Origin: Prionace glauca
Lineage: Eukaryota > Chordata > Chondrichthyes > Carcharhiniformes > Carcharhinidae
Length of the DNA stretch: 64,000 bases
Direction of reading: 5' to 3'
Assembly: GCA_037974335.1 (NCBI GenBank)
Contig: CM075760.1
Coordinates: 34,295,609 to 34,359,608, forward strand
This document shows positions 22,452 to 33,841 of the stretch, one piece after another. How positions within the stretch are numbered: position 1 is the first letter of the stretch; each line of letters begins with the position of its first letter. The notes beneath the pieces were generated by a model that was given only the letters and a program-made list of their open reading frames with translations, did no database searches and was not told the DNA's origin. A program made the translations under genes and the position numbers.

Positions 22452-23351
22452 ATGTCTCCTGTTACTTTGTATGTATTCATCATCGCGACTGTTTTTTTAA
22501 CCGGTAGGTTCACAAATTGCTCACTTCTGTGTTATACATCACTACCACATAATATATTCTGTCAGGCGGTTCGCTCAATGCAAGTGGGAGTGGGTGGGTG
22601 ATCAGGGAATGGATTGATCACAACATCGAAAAATTATCAGGATCTCGCTGGTCTCAACGCTGAGCATTGTTGGGATTAGGCACAATTCCCCCTTGGAATG
22701 AGAATGAGTTGGGCTCAGATTGAAGCTCCTCTGATACCAGTGGATGAGTTTGGCAAACGCCACATTTCAAACAGACAGACCGTGAGCTGTTTCCAGTTAT
22801 AGGGACTGAAGGCGAGGAACTGATCTCTTTAGAAAGAACAGAATGTTTATGGTGGAAGTTTTATTTAAACGCTACAAACGCCTCTTTCCAGCTGCTGAAC
22901 GGTGAAATATATGTTTTGTTGTGCTGTGTGATTTCTTTCTGAGATTATTGTTCAAGAATACGGCAGATTCTGGGGGCGAGGGGTGGGGTTGGGGGCAGAG
23001 TGAAATCGCATTGTTTAGTTTAATATTTCTCTGCTTCCTCACAGGACATTGTGGAGGAGATTCTGTTTCACAGACACCGGCTGCAGTCACCGTCACTGAA
23101 GGAGATGTTGTTCAGTTACTCTGTAATTACACAGTTACAAGTACTGGCACTCCTTATGTATTCTGGTACCGACAGCATTCCAGCGGGTCCATGGAGTTTC
23201 TGCTGAAGAGATATAGTAACAGCGGCAACACAGAGACATCCCTCGGGGATCGTTTTACAGCGGAGCTCAATGAAACAACCCGCACCGTCCCGCTGCAAGT
23301 GTCTCAAACAGAGCTGACAGACTCCGGGGTGTATTACTGCGCACTGAGACC
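22452..23351 (+). CDS. TCR V segment V5, leader + V exon
   Basis: Leader exon 22452-22503 (MSPVTLYVFIIATVFLT, donor G|GTAGGT) and V exon 23045-23351 after CCTCACAG, joined through a split Gly codon to GHCGGDSVSQTPAAVTVTEG. Cysteines near 44 and 116; YVFWYRQHSS, then GDRFTAELNETTRTVPLQVS and LTDSGVYYCALRP. Open to the RSS. Same family as V14, which lies in the opposite orientation, and as pseudogene V11; these three share a 52-nt leader. A CCAAT box lies at 22352-22356, and the upstream 100 bp aligns with that of V11. Likely functional. Confidence 0.92.
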
Positions 23352-23390
23352 CACAGAGACTCAGAGCTGTGCTGAACCTGTACAAAAACT
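23352..23390 (+). promoter_or_regulatory. 23-RSS of V5
   Basis: CACAGAG (23352-23358), 23 bp, ACAAAAACT (23382-23390). The heptamer differs from consensus at position 6, as in V14. Confidence 0.9.
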
Positions 23391-25145
23391 CTCAGAGCCT
23401 CACGCAACATAACGGAGCGTGAGGCAAACATTGGATCAGAGTGAGTCTGAAATGGAACCTGAAATCGTAGCGATTTCTCATTTTTTACTGAGAATATTTT
23501 TATTAATAACAAATATATTGCAAAATTAAAACATCGAGACACATAAAAGAATGAGCTTGAGAATATTTTTGTAAATTTTAATGTCCCGAAGTGTTTTATG
23601 TAATAAACACAGCAGCTATTTTTGGACTCACAATGATATTATTTCATTCAGTAATATTGTAGTGCTCTGTCTGTGTCAGTCATTGTGATTGGTGAACACA
23701 TTCCGAACAGGATGTTTCTCATGCTGTTTTTGGAAACAGTGACCATGTGGCACCTCCACCTGAGGGGGAAGACGGTACCCCAGATTTAACAGGTCATCGA
23801 GAGGCTGAGAGCTCTGACGGTGCAGCATTTCTAAACACTGCGCTGTCTCCTCGGTAAGTTCCCAGAGTGTTGTTCCGGTTAGACTGCCGGTTTCTCCTGG
23901 AGTGGAAAGAATCTGTAAAGGGACTGAAGAAAGAATCCGGGAGGTCCCAGTGCGTGGTGACCACTCATTAACCTATTCTGGAAAAAAAAACAAACTGAAA
24001 TAACGGAAATGAAATTAAAAATGAAAATGATCGGTTCCCCTGGAAACAGAAAGACAATGAACGCAACCTGTACAAACAGGTATCCCTCGAAAAACGAGAT
24101 CGAACTTTTACTGATGTAGCGCCTTTCACAGACTCCAGAGGTCAAATGGGAACCTAAGGAATTTCATTTTCATTATAGTTGTTGTGGTTACAAACTTCAT
24201 CACTGCAGGAGGTAGTGGGAATGTTTAATTCTCAATCAGAAATTCTCGTCACTCTGACCCTGGAGTAAAGGGAATGGGGAATTTAAGTATGTGCCAGTTA
24301 CATTGAACTTGTCACAAATTTGAAGCAAATAATGGACATCTTTCTCACTCTCTCTTTTCACCCATCCTCGCTCTTTCTCCTTCTGCCATATTGAGGATCC
24401 ATATTGAGGATCCATATTGTCCTAAGCGTCTTACTCAGACTACCGAGTGACATTAGAATACAATGCTCTATAGAGTTCCATCTCTAATCTCCTGTCCGCC
24501 CACCATCACCCTCCCCCTTCATTCCTCCAGGCATCATGCCCTGACATGGCGCTAGGTGACCACAGATTTCCATTACATTGCTCCATGATTCTGCCGGACA
24601 AATTACTGCAGTGGCTTTCAGTTCCTCCTGCAGTATGTGTGAGCAGGAAACTCTCTTGTTCTCACCACCTGTCATTAAGCATACTGGAAGAATTCAGACC
24701 CTGATATTCAACATTTGGTGGCGAGGTGAAGAACACACCTCAGTAGCCAAAAGGCTTCAAAGCGGCTTCGAACCCAAAACTTCTTGTCCAGAAGACCTTC
24801 TGTGCTGGGTCTTCCGTAATTCACTTACAAACTCTTGCTCTAAATACACTGCGGTTTGTGGTGTGAAGTCGCACAGATATTTCCTGTAATATCAATGAGT
24901 GAAGTGCTCGGCCATTTTAGGGCGAGTGAAGAGGAACAGCATTTGCTTGAATTTGGAAACCCCTTAGGGCAGACCCCTTGAAAAGTGAGCATAGTGAATG
25001 CTGTGCCCGCCAGTGTCTCTGGTCAACGCGCCCATCTAATGAGAATTATGGATGCAGACACTTCAGGTTCCGTTTGTGCCTCCTGGCTTGTCTTGTGTTA
25101 TTGGAGTGGTTGCTGCAGCTGTTCCGGAACTGCAACTTGGAGCGA
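23391..25145. other. Intergenic between convergent V5 and V6
   Basis: No exon or named repeat. A 16-17 bp unit (attgaggatccat) is duplicated in tandem near 24392-24420. Confidence 0.4.
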
Positions 25146-25184
25146 GGTTTTTGTACAGCGACTGTCGTGTTTTGTCTCAGTGTG
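25146..25184 (-). promoter_or_regulatory. 23-RSS of V6
   Basis: Minus strand CACACTG (25178-25184), 23 bp, ACAAAAACC (25146-25154), a perfect nonamer. Confidence 0.9.
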
Positions 25185-25622
25185 AGGCTCAATCGCACAG
25201 TAATAAACTGCAGCATCCGCGTTCTCCGTGTTTTCAATGAGCAACTGGCCACGTTTCGCAGTGGTATCGAGATTCAGTTCAAAACGACCGCTTCGGCCTC
25301 TGCCAGACGTCCGCCTTATAATCCACTCCAGTCCCTCACCGGGTTTCTGTTTGTACCAATGCATCGCATAAAAGCTGGATACCTCGTAGCTACAGTCTAA
25401 CTGCACGGAATCCCCTCTCTGGACACTTTTCCAAGCGGGGGATTGAAGCACACGGTCCGAGAGACATGGACCTGGAATACAATTCACATGATGAATCATT
25501 GAAAAAAACATGAAAATAAAATTAACAATCAATTTTTGTTATTGGGTCCAACTCCTGTCCGTACATGTTAACATCAGCAGAATGAGAGGCAATAGATATA
25601 ATTGCACAATGCAGTACATCAT
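25185..25622 (-). CDS. TCR V segment V6 with heavy-chain-like motifs
   Basis: Leader exon 25565-25622 (MMYCIVQLYLLPLILLMLT, donor T|GTACGG, less certain than in the other segments) and V exon 25185-25471 after TTGTATTCCAG. Mature part: PCLSDRVLQSPAWKSVQRGD, SVQLDC, AMHWYKQKPGEGLEWIIRR, GRFELNLDTTAKRG, ADAAVYYCAIEP. Cysteines near 46 and 111, only 64 residues between them. PGEGLEWI and GRF...D...AVYYCA recall immunoglobulin VH, while WYKQ and the short FR3 recall TCR. Family membership is unclear: it could be a VH-like delta V, of the kind reported in other jawed vertebrates, or a diverged alpha/delta V. The frame is open. A TGACGC element lies about 100 bp upstream. Confidence 0.85.
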
Positions 25623-26044
25623 TGCATTTGAAATCTCAATAAGAAACCCGCACACAGTTCACAGCAGAAGGAAGTGAATGGGGAGGGGGCATTGAAATGT
25701 CGGCTGATTTATGTCAGTGACGCCCACACAAATCTAGCTCATGTAGATTTGCCGCCCTTGCATTTTCCGGAAATCGATGTTATTGATCTGCTGTAAGTAC
25801 AACCTTTATCTATAGCTACTCATTTTACCGGTGGTTCACATTTGAACATATGAATTGTGTAAAGAGTAGTCGCGTCTTCCCTTCCCGGTGAGGGAAAGTG
25901 ACAGGAACCACATCCCTTTGTCATCTTCACTGAGAGAAATAGCCAGTCGTCGAACTCTGTCAATCCCTTTACAGAGTGAATCGATCCTGAGGAACCGTAG
26001 TTAAGGAAAGGCAAAATACGGAAAATTCAAATAGCTATTTCCCA
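25623..26044. other. Intergenic, nothing recognised
   Basis: Upstream flank of V6; no recognisable features beyond the CRE-like TGACGC near 25710. Confidence 0.4.
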
Positions 26045-26335
26045 GTAAAACTGTTGCCTCACCGTGCCACAGACCAGAGTTCGATTCCCGGCTTGGGTCA
26101 CTGCCTGTTCAGAGTCTGCACGTTCCCCCCGTGTCTCCGTGGGTTTCCAATGGCAGCTCTGGTTTCCTTCACCAGTCGGAAAGACAAGCTGGTTCGGTAC
26201 ATTGGCCATGCCAAATTCTCCCTCAGTGTATCCAAAAAGGCGCCTGAGTCTGGTGACTAGGGGATTTACGCAATAGCATATTTGCAGATGTTAATGTAAG
26301 CCTACATGTGACACTAATAAATAATTGTTAAAGTG
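26045..26335 (+). mobile_element. HE1-type tRNA-derived SINE, near full length
   Basis: 5' tRNA-like part (gttcgattcccggcttgggt), middle (gagtctgcacgttccc) and the 3' end gtgacactaataaataat. Confidence 0.8.
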
Positions 26336-26679
26336 AATGAAGTATGACTGTGGATACATATGGATATAAAATAGTCAGCACATCGGGGAAAATCTAATTG
26401 CTTTTTTCTTATAAGATGGAAGAAAACTGTGAGAAAGTGCACTCTAACTCGACATTTAGAACTGGGCGCTTTTGTGAATAAAGTCCACATATTACCCGCT
26501 ACAAGACACAAATAATGCGGAGGGCCAAGTTCAATGAATGTGAATAGTTTTAGCATTCCAACAGTAATACCAGCTTTGACAACTCGTAACATCTGTTTTG
26601 AAACGACATACGTTTGCTATCAATGCTAATCTACTATTTCTGTTTCGACATTTGCCCTTTTAATTATTTTTTTTCATTT

Positions 26680-26835
26680 AGTTCATTAGCCAAGCTAAAT
26701 TGCCCTCGTGTCAAGGGTATTAGCGAGATGGATGCGTGCGGTTATGGGAATAGGGCCTGGATGGGATTGTGACCGGTACAGACTCGATGGGCCGAATATC
26801 CTTCTTCTGTACTCTAAGGATTCTATGATTCTGTG
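26680..26835 (+). mobile_element. SINE 3' half
   Basis: ccaagctaaattgccctcgt, gatgggccgaatatcc and ggattctatgattctgtg. Confidence 0.7.
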
Positions 26836-27099
26836 AGTCTATGAATATTGTTGCCGGTTGCTGTTGCGAGTCTGGAATTCGGCTCGACACTTCCCTCTGC
26901 TGGCGGCGATGTTTCACTGTAAAGTGCCGCATTCCACCACCTGTCAGTCTTCAGGACTCAAGTTTGTGCTTAACAATTTACGGTCATGAATTCTATCACG
27001 ATTTTGTTGATGCCCTTTATTCAGATTTTAGACTGCGCCTGCAGAGGAGAATCTTTTCTTATGAGCCGCCGTCCTCCAGACAAAAGAAAACTTTTTCCA

Positions 27100-27190
27100 G
27101 ACGTGGCTCATGGAAACTCAGCCGGTATCCTCAGCAATTCAGACAGAAGGAGAAGCGGTGGCTTCACAATGTATCTGTAACACGACATTC
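27100..27190 (+). pseudogene. V segment V7: FR1 relic of the V16 family
   Basis: After cttttTCCAG the sequence reads ACGTGGCTCATGGAAACTCA, then GACAGAAGGAGAAGCGGTG and ACAATGTATCTGTAACAC, which aligns with the start of the V16 exon (GATCTGATTCATGGAGATTC ... GACAGAAGGAGAAGCGGTG). The frame is shifted and no CDR1-FR3 remains. Only about 90 bp survive. Confidence 0.6.
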
Positions 27191-27539
27191 TACTCCCTGA
27201 AAATGGGACATTCTGAACACATCAATTAAGTCGCTTTGACACCTTCCTGCTTATAAGCAAAATATACAAATTAATCCCTGGCGCGATTCCGATGTAGAAT
27301 TTCTGCTTTTACTGCAAAGACCTGGCGTTCACCCGAATTCGTCATCCCCAGGATTTGAATAGAGAACTCTCGCAATGATTTCCGCAGATTTAGGATCGTT
27401 TCCCCAAATACATATCAAAAGTAACGAAGTCAGTATCTGAAGAACTCCAATTTAAATTTCTGGGCAGCATTTGTGTCTTGGTACACAGAGGAAAGAACAA
27501 AGAAAATTTCAGCACAAGAACAGCCCTCCAAGCCTACAC

Positions 27540-27660
27540 CGACGATGGTGCCAGACTGATCTAAAACGCCCTGCCCTTCCGGGGACCGTATCCTTCTATT
27601 CAGACAAATCCATGAACAGGATGAGAATATATCACAGGAAACCCCGAATCCACTCAACAT
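27540..27660 (-). mobile_element. LINE 3' fragment
   Basis: gccctgcccttccggggacc and gtatccttctattc match the reverse strand of a LINE ORF2 C-terminal region. Low certainty on the clade. Confidence 0.4.
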
Positions 27661-27794
27661 CAAAATCTGAGCGTGCAATTAATAAGCATTTGTAGACAGA
27701 CGGCGCCAAATTCAAACCCCAGCGTCACAACTTAAACCTGTATGGATGGTAGGCTTGTGAGGTCACGATGGACTCCCCCCACGCCCCAACCCCG

Positions 27795-28520
27795 CCCTCC
27801 CTCTCTCTCTCTCTCTCTGTCTCATACACATATATACATCTGACTGTGTAGCTGTGTACCCGTGCGTGAGTTTCAGTACGTGCTCTTAAATATATATACT
27901 TCGTCATGAATGTGCCTATGTGCACAGATTATGGGCAAGCATCCGTGTGTACTGAATGTGAGCATACTAAGTGTTTTTTTCCCCTAAACTCTGCTGTCGG
28001 GTTCGACTGGATACAGCAGGGCGAAACGTGGATATATTTTTTAAAAATCCCTATCATATTTGAATGACGATAATAACATCAGTAATTTTGTGTACGTTCT
28101 GAATGTGTTTCTGTTGTGTCTCATATTATTAAGATCGTATTTACTAATGAGTCACATCAATTCCAGAAAATCCATCGCTTTACAATTGTGTGAAAGAACT
28201 AAAGGGATAGCCCAAGAGGCAAAGCAAAAGAATAAGAAAGAGGAAAAGTGAAATCGAGAGAAAAGATGTGACACAGAGAGAGACGGATTGATAGAGGGAG
28301 AGAAGAAAGAGAAACAGAGAGAGACTTGGGGCTGAGGGATGGGTGGAGAGATGTTGAGAACAATACTGAAATGTAGAAGGGGATGTGTTATTTTGCATTC
28401 CCGTTGGTAACACACTAACAGAACTGAAAACTATAGACGCAATCAGTAGCGAAATGTTGAAATTTAAAACACAGTTTCGGGTTAATCGGAATCTACTAAT
28501 CCTCATAATAGAATCCTAAT
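27795..28520. repeat. CT microsatellite and purine-rich tract
   Basis: (CT)n at 27798-27820; A/G-rich sequence at 28180-28420. No gene. Confidence 0.65.
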
Positions 28521-28650
28521 ACCCTACTGCCCTCTTCTGAGTTGCGAGATCATCTGCGGGGTCATTCTCACCAGATAATAACAATTCTGTGCAGACTAAC
28601 GCGAGCGGGGTGTTTAGTCACACCTTTTCTCAAACTACACACTTGGTTGT

Positions 28651-28689
28651 AGTTTTTGTACGGGGCAGACACTGAGCTGTGCAGCTGTG
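28651..28689 (-). promoter_or_regulatory. 23-RSS of V8
   Basis: Minus strand CACAGCT (28683-28689), 23 bp, ACAAAAACT (28651-28659). Two heptamer positions differ from consensus. Confidence 0.85.
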
Positions 28690-29135
28690 GGTCTCAGAGC
28701 GCAGTAATATAGGGCTCCATCTGACAGTTCCGCCCTGGAAACTCTCAGCCAAACCGCGCTCTGCTCTATGTTCAGCTCCGCCGTGAAACGCTCCAGGACG
28801 AAGTCAGCTGGAGAGGTGCCGTACTGGGTGATTCGCAACACGTTTATTGGGGCCTGACCGGGAAGTTGCCGATACCAGTAAAGGTAAGGGTTAGTATCAG
28901 CTGTTGTAAAACTACAATTCATTGTTACCGATTCCCCTTCCTTCACCATTATGAACGAACTTCCCTGTTGAACAGAATCGTTGCCAATACTGCCGCCTGG
29001 AAGAGAAATTAAACATTTATAAATTTCCATTCCCTAACTGCAATTGTAAATGCATTATTTTGTTATCGGAATCCACGGGAACTTACGGAGAACAGACAGG
29101 AGTAAAAGAAATATGAATGTTACAGGAGAAAACAT
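28690..29135 (-). CDS. TCR V segment V8, leader + V exon
   Basis: Leader 29087-29135 (MFSPVTFIFLLLLSVL, donor C|GTAAGT) and V exon 28690-28996 after TCTTCCAG, giving GSIGNDSVQQGSSFIMVKEG then ESVTMNC. Cysteines near 44 and 115; YLYWYRQLPGQAPINVLRI, ERFTAELNIEQSAVWLRVS, LSDGALYYCALRP. No stop. Related to V5/V14 and V9 by the ESVT..C and ALRP motifs. A TCR-decamer-like AGTGATATCA lies about 110 bp upstream. Likely functional, subject to the variant heptamer. Confidence 0.92.
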
Positions 29136-29241
29136 CACTCTCTGCAGGTCACTATGTGAGCATCGAGCTCGTCTCCACTGTGACAAAAACTGCACCACAA
29201 CAGAATGACCTGCCTCAGTTTATAACGGAGATGGAACAAGA

Positions 29242-29269
29242 AGTGATATCATATTCGGCTGTGACATCA
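29242..29269. promoter_or_regulatory. CRE/decamer-like promoter elements of V8
   Basis: AGTGATATCA (29242-29251) and TGACATCA (29262-29269), 107-134 bp upstream of the V8 leader ATG. The first fits the mammalian TCR beta V promoter decamer AGTGAYATCA; the role here is inferred. Confidence 0.5.
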
Positions 29270-29304
29270 TCAATAAAGGTGAGGTACTGTGGTCACTGTT
29301 GATG

Positions 29305-30473
29305 CATCAAAATAGCATCGATGAATCCCTACAATGCAGAAGAGGCCATTTGGCCCATCGAGTCTGCACCGACTGTCTGCAAAAGAATCTTATCCAGACC
29401 TCTTCCCAGCCTTATCCCCTAACCGCAGGCATTCACCATGGCTAATTCCCGTAACCTACACACCTTGAGACACATAGGGGTGATTTAGCATGATAAAGCC
29501 CCTTTATCTGCACATAGAAAAATAGAAACATAGAAAAACTACAGCACAATACAGGCCCTTGGCCCACAAAGTTGTGCCTAACACGTCCCTACCTTAGAGA
29601 TTACTGGGCTTACCTATAACCCTCCAGTTTACTAAGTTCCATGTACTTATCCAAAACTCTCTTAAAAGACTCTATCCAATCTACCTCCACCACTATTGCC
29701 GGCAACCCATTCCACGCACCCACCACTCTCTGAGTGAAAAAAATACCCCTGACATCTCCTCTGTACCTACTCCCCAGCACATTAAACCTGTGTCCTCTTC
29801 TGGCAACCATTTCAGCCCTGGGAAAAGCCTCTGACTATCCACTCGATCAATACCTCTCAACATCTTACACACCTCTATCAGGACACCCCTCATCCTTCGA
29901 CTCTCCAAGGAGAAAAGGCCGAGCTCCTTCAACCTATCCTCAGAAGGCATGCTCCCCAATCCAGGCAACATCCTTGTAAATCTTCTCGGCGCCATTTCTA
30001 TGGCTTCCACATCCTTCCTGTAATGAGGCGACCAGAACTGAGCACAGTACTCAAAGTGGGGTCTGACCAGGGTTCTGTATAGCTGCAACATTAGTCTCTC
30101 GACTCCTAAACTCAATTCCTCGATTGATGAAGGCCAGTACACCATACGCCGTCTTAACCAAAGCTTCAACCTGCGCAGCTGCTTTGAACGTTCTATGAAC
30201 TCAGATCCCAAGATCCTTCTGATCTTCCACACTGCCAAGAGTCCTACCATTAATGTAATATTCTGCCATCCTATTTGACCTGCCAAAATGAACCACTTCA
30301 CACTTATCTGGGTTGAACTCCATCTTCATCTTTGGAATGTGACAGGAAACCACACCACCGGGAGGAAATCCATGTAGATACAGAGAACATGCAAAGTCTG
30401 CAAGGATTGGAATCCCTGAAGCTGTGAAGCCACAATGCCAACCACTGTGCCACCATGCCACCTTGAGGTCGGT
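29305..30473 (-). mobile_element. SINE (minus) split by a LINE insertion
   Basis: The SINE 5' half is at 30325-30473 (ending in the tRNA-like part, gccaaccactgtgccaccat) and its 3' half at 29305-29515 (aggccatttggcccatcgag). The two halves are contiguous in other copies; here they are separated by the LINE at 29516-30324. Confidence 0.65.
29516..30324 (-). mobile_element. CR1-type LINE, 3' part
   Basis: Minus-strand coding remains: [66 protein letters not shown], then the 3' UTR ending in catagaaaaatagaaacata. Frameshifted. A different subfamily from the 34-kb copy. Confidence 0.75.
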
Positions 30474-30969
30474 AATTCCAGGGAAAATACAACAACCTTA
30501 TATTTCTCGGCGAATTGACCACAGAGAAAGTGTTCAAGGTTTGTATTGAAGCGCCTGGAGGAAATCCTCGTCAAGGGATTTACTTCAGTCGGTAGACTGG
30601 GAAATTACCCCCTACCCCTCTCGACTCCCACTCCAGTCTGCTTAATTATTTAGTTGATTGCATGTAATTTTGATACTTTTCATAGAGGCTGCATTGCTGT
30701 CTTGGACTTTCCTCTGGGATAGTAAAAAAATTTTCGGCTCAGATGAGGGCTTAAACTGGCAAGAGTCGGTAACGCCCCTAATCTCTCTTTAACTTATCAT
30801 GTCAGTTCACTCCATAGCGTCCTGCAACAACAGAACGGTACTGTCTACAGTCAAACCCATATTTGTTAGCTTGGGATGCCGTGCTGCCCATCCTGTTGGT
30901 ACTATCCCGATCGAGAATATGTCCCTTTAATATTCGCTCAACACATTGATTAATTCCAGCGGGAATCTA
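30474..30969. other. Intergenic, nothing recognised
   Basis: No coding or repeat signal I can name. Confidence 0.4.
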
Positions 30970-31641
30970 ACAGGAAGCGCGAAATTGCTGCATTGAAACG
31001 AATCACAAGGCGAATGAGAAAGTGGTTACTGACAAGACTTCTCACTCGCGAAACAGCCCTGGTTCTGTGACGTGTTCCTGCGTTACCGATCTTCCTGTGG
31101 GAACGCACACCGAGACAAATATCAACTGCTGCTGGAAGGTCATCAACTCGGTGAAGGACGCACTTTGGTCCGCCCGAAACTTGCTGACCTTCCAGCTGAA
31201 AGAACTGTCCTCGACCGAGTGTTGCAGACTGGCACATTCCAAGGTCCAGGACTACGTGCTGAGGGACGGGCTGAAGCTTGGGGCAGCCGCCGCAAAGGTA
31301 CAATGGAGAAAGGCCACACTGTAAGGCCTTTAACAGAGGCAGACCAAGGGCCCGGGAACTGCAGAATACCCTCGACCTGCGTAACTGTATGCCAACCTGA
31401 CCACTAACGGCACACAGAAATCTATTGAGGCTTGTATATATTCTTAAGAACTGAAATGTAATTCTTGTAATTAGTAATTGTAATATTGAGACATGGATAT
31501 AGTTTTTTAAGTATTGAAATGTAGACACTGTAATTTGGACAGATCTGTAAAAATGTTTTGATTTGCTATTCGAAGCCCTGTACATTTGAAATGGATTAGT
31601 TGAGTTTTTTTTTATGAATAAAGTATATTTTTGAAAAAAAA
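30970..31641 (+). mobile_element. Retroposon 3' end, probable LINE ORF2 C-terminus with poly-A tail
   Basis: Frame 31022-31324 encodes INCCWKVINSVKDALWSARN, CCRLAHSKVQDYVLRDGLKL then GAAAAK and a stop. About 300 bp further on lie the AATAAA signal at 31616-31621 and a run of A at 31633-31641, marking a poly-A-tailed insertion. A poly-A tail distinguishes it from the CR1 copies; I suspect an L1/Tx1-like element but cannot confirm the clade. Confidence 0.5.
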
Positions 31642-31879
31642 ATTTCGAAAGTTCAAAGCGGCCTGCTGCACTGACACTTATATTGAACTAAATCTCATAC
31701 CTGTGGTAAGGGAGACTTTACAGGACGAATAGCGGGGGGAAAAAACAAGTGACGGATGTGGAAGAATTTTGGCTGAAAATCTGAATCACAATTATAAACT
31801 GATTTCAAACGTTGATGGTTTTGCACAGATCAGGAAGATTAACAGGAATGAGTCTTGTGGGAGCAGGGAGGCCCATGTG

Positions 31880-32720
31880 ACCAGCGCGCCCTCTAGTGGA
31901 TATCATGACAACTTTTCATCGCTCGGGTGCCAGTAATAGCAGAGAAAATGTGATTATCGCCGGTATTGCCTTCAGAGTCTGACTACCAGGTCATAATTCG
32001 CAACGTATTAAAAATGGACTCCACAAATACAGTTATGGAGCCTTAATGGTTTAATGTAATTTTTCTTTATTCCTTTAACTGTTTTTTCCCACTTTATCCC
32101 TTCTCATCTCCACTTTCCACTTTTCACCCGTAATTGTTTTACTTTCTTCCAATGTTTAGTTTATCGATTGAAAACCTAATTTTCTGCTCGGCATCTTAAT
32201 CCAAGTCGCCGAAACTCCAGTGAGTTACAAAAGGTAACAATCAGGCCAGGCCGATGAATAACCAAAAAGTTCTCTCCTGTTCTGTCTGCCGCCACTGGAA
32301 CCTTTCTCCAAATGTCCAGCAGCGGCGGCACTGTGGCACACTAGTTAGCACTGCTGCCTCACAAAGCCAGGGCCTCGGGCCACTGTCTGTGTGGAGTTTG
32401 CACATTCTCCCTGTTTCTGCGTGGGTTTCCGTCAATTTCTGCGCTTTCAGTCTCACAATGGTAGAAAGCAGTCTCATTGCCGTGCGGAAGCTCTGGATTG
32501 GATCTCCAGTCTGTGCGTGCTTGTGCATAATCGCTGGAGAGTGCAACAATGAGCAGTGCGGAATCAGACGCTCAAACACACACAGAGGAAACCAAATTAA
32601 CCTCGGACCAAACAGCCACTCAGCTGCTCCCAGGTGCGACAGCGAAAATAAGTTGCTCTGTTGTTAGAGACAGGAGCTCCGGATGAAAGTCTGATCTGTT
32701 AATTATCACTAGCAATTTGA
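31880..32720 (+). repeat. Duplicated block, copy 1 (with SINE piece 32316-32430)
   Basis: 31945-32315 aligns with 51230-51590 (for example aacctaattttctgctcggc then atctta in both). Both are followed by a SINE at the same point. 32570-32680 (gaggaaaccaaattaacctc) also resembles the sequence after V16 near 53935 (aggaaaccaaaccaacttcg), which suggests an old V-gene flank. Confidence 0.6.
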
Positions 32721-32954
32721 TATTCTGGAAAAAAAAAACATTCAAGCATTACACAGACATGCACATGGGGAGAGGGGTACTTTTTCTGTTTGTTTCCACG
32801 ATCACTTCTTTTGAAATCTGTTGATTATCTATGAACTGCCTCTTACCCAGCAACACACTCTGACCGAATATAGTCTGCAAACAAAGATCGGGAAGGTGAC
32901 GGAGGAGATGTGTAAAGGACGGGTTATTGTTGCAGCCAAACTTAATTGCAAGAT

Positions 32955-33600
32955 CGCCTTTCCCTCTTTAAAAAATACAAATGGTATGTTGGCCTTCGGG
33001 CTGAGAAGATTTCAGGATAGAAATAGAAATGTTTTACTGAATTTGGAAAGGGCGTTGGTGTACTTTTCTGATAAAGAATGTCCTTGCAAAAGAGGAAGGG
33101 CAGGGATGGTTTGTCAGGCTGATTCCTGGGATGGCTGATTTGGCAGATATTGAAGACTGAATCGGTTAATATTACATCCAATGGAGTTTAGAGAAGTGTG
33201 AGGGATGTCTTAAAAACTTACAGCTTTCTAACAGGGGTAGACAGGGTAGATTCAGAGAGAATGTTCCCAACGGTGGGGGAACCCAGAACTAGGAATCAGA
33301 GTTTGAAGATAAGGAGTAGGCATTTTAGAATTCTCCTGTGGATAAATTGCTTCACCCAAAGGGTGATGGATGGATGGAAAACCCCGGCCGCAGGAAGTAG
33401 TTGAGGCCAACACGTTGTGAGATTTCAATAATAAATTAGATACATCTCTTGGGGCTAAACGGATAAAGGCATATGGAAGGTGGGAGAGGAGGCTGTATCA
33501 GGATATTGAATTGGATTAACAGCCACGATCATAATAAATGGCAGATCAGGCTTCAAGGGTCGAATGACTTACATCTGCTTCTCTTTTTCTATGTTTCTGT
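32955..33600 (+). mobile_element. CR1/L2-type LINE, decayed 3' part
   Basis: Coding traces NTNGMLAFGLRRFQDRNRNV, then VDRVDSERMFPTVGEPRTRN and QSLKIRSRHFRILLWINCFT, in several frames; ends ctctttttctatgtttctg. Confidence 0.65.
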
Positions 33601-33841
33601 GACAATTGTGCTGCACACTTGTACTTATATGTGGAGAGAGATTTATTCAGAGTTCGAATCTTACCAGTACTGCTGTGGTTTCAAATTGTGTAAAACGAAT
33701 GTGGTTTAACAGAAAGGCTGAGGACATTCGAAACAGATAAAGCAATCGGTGAGGATTCAAACTGAAATTCATATTAGTTCCGTGCATAGTTCAATCTGAA
33801 TTTAAGGATATTTAAGACTAATAGGAACGAGAAAAAATACG

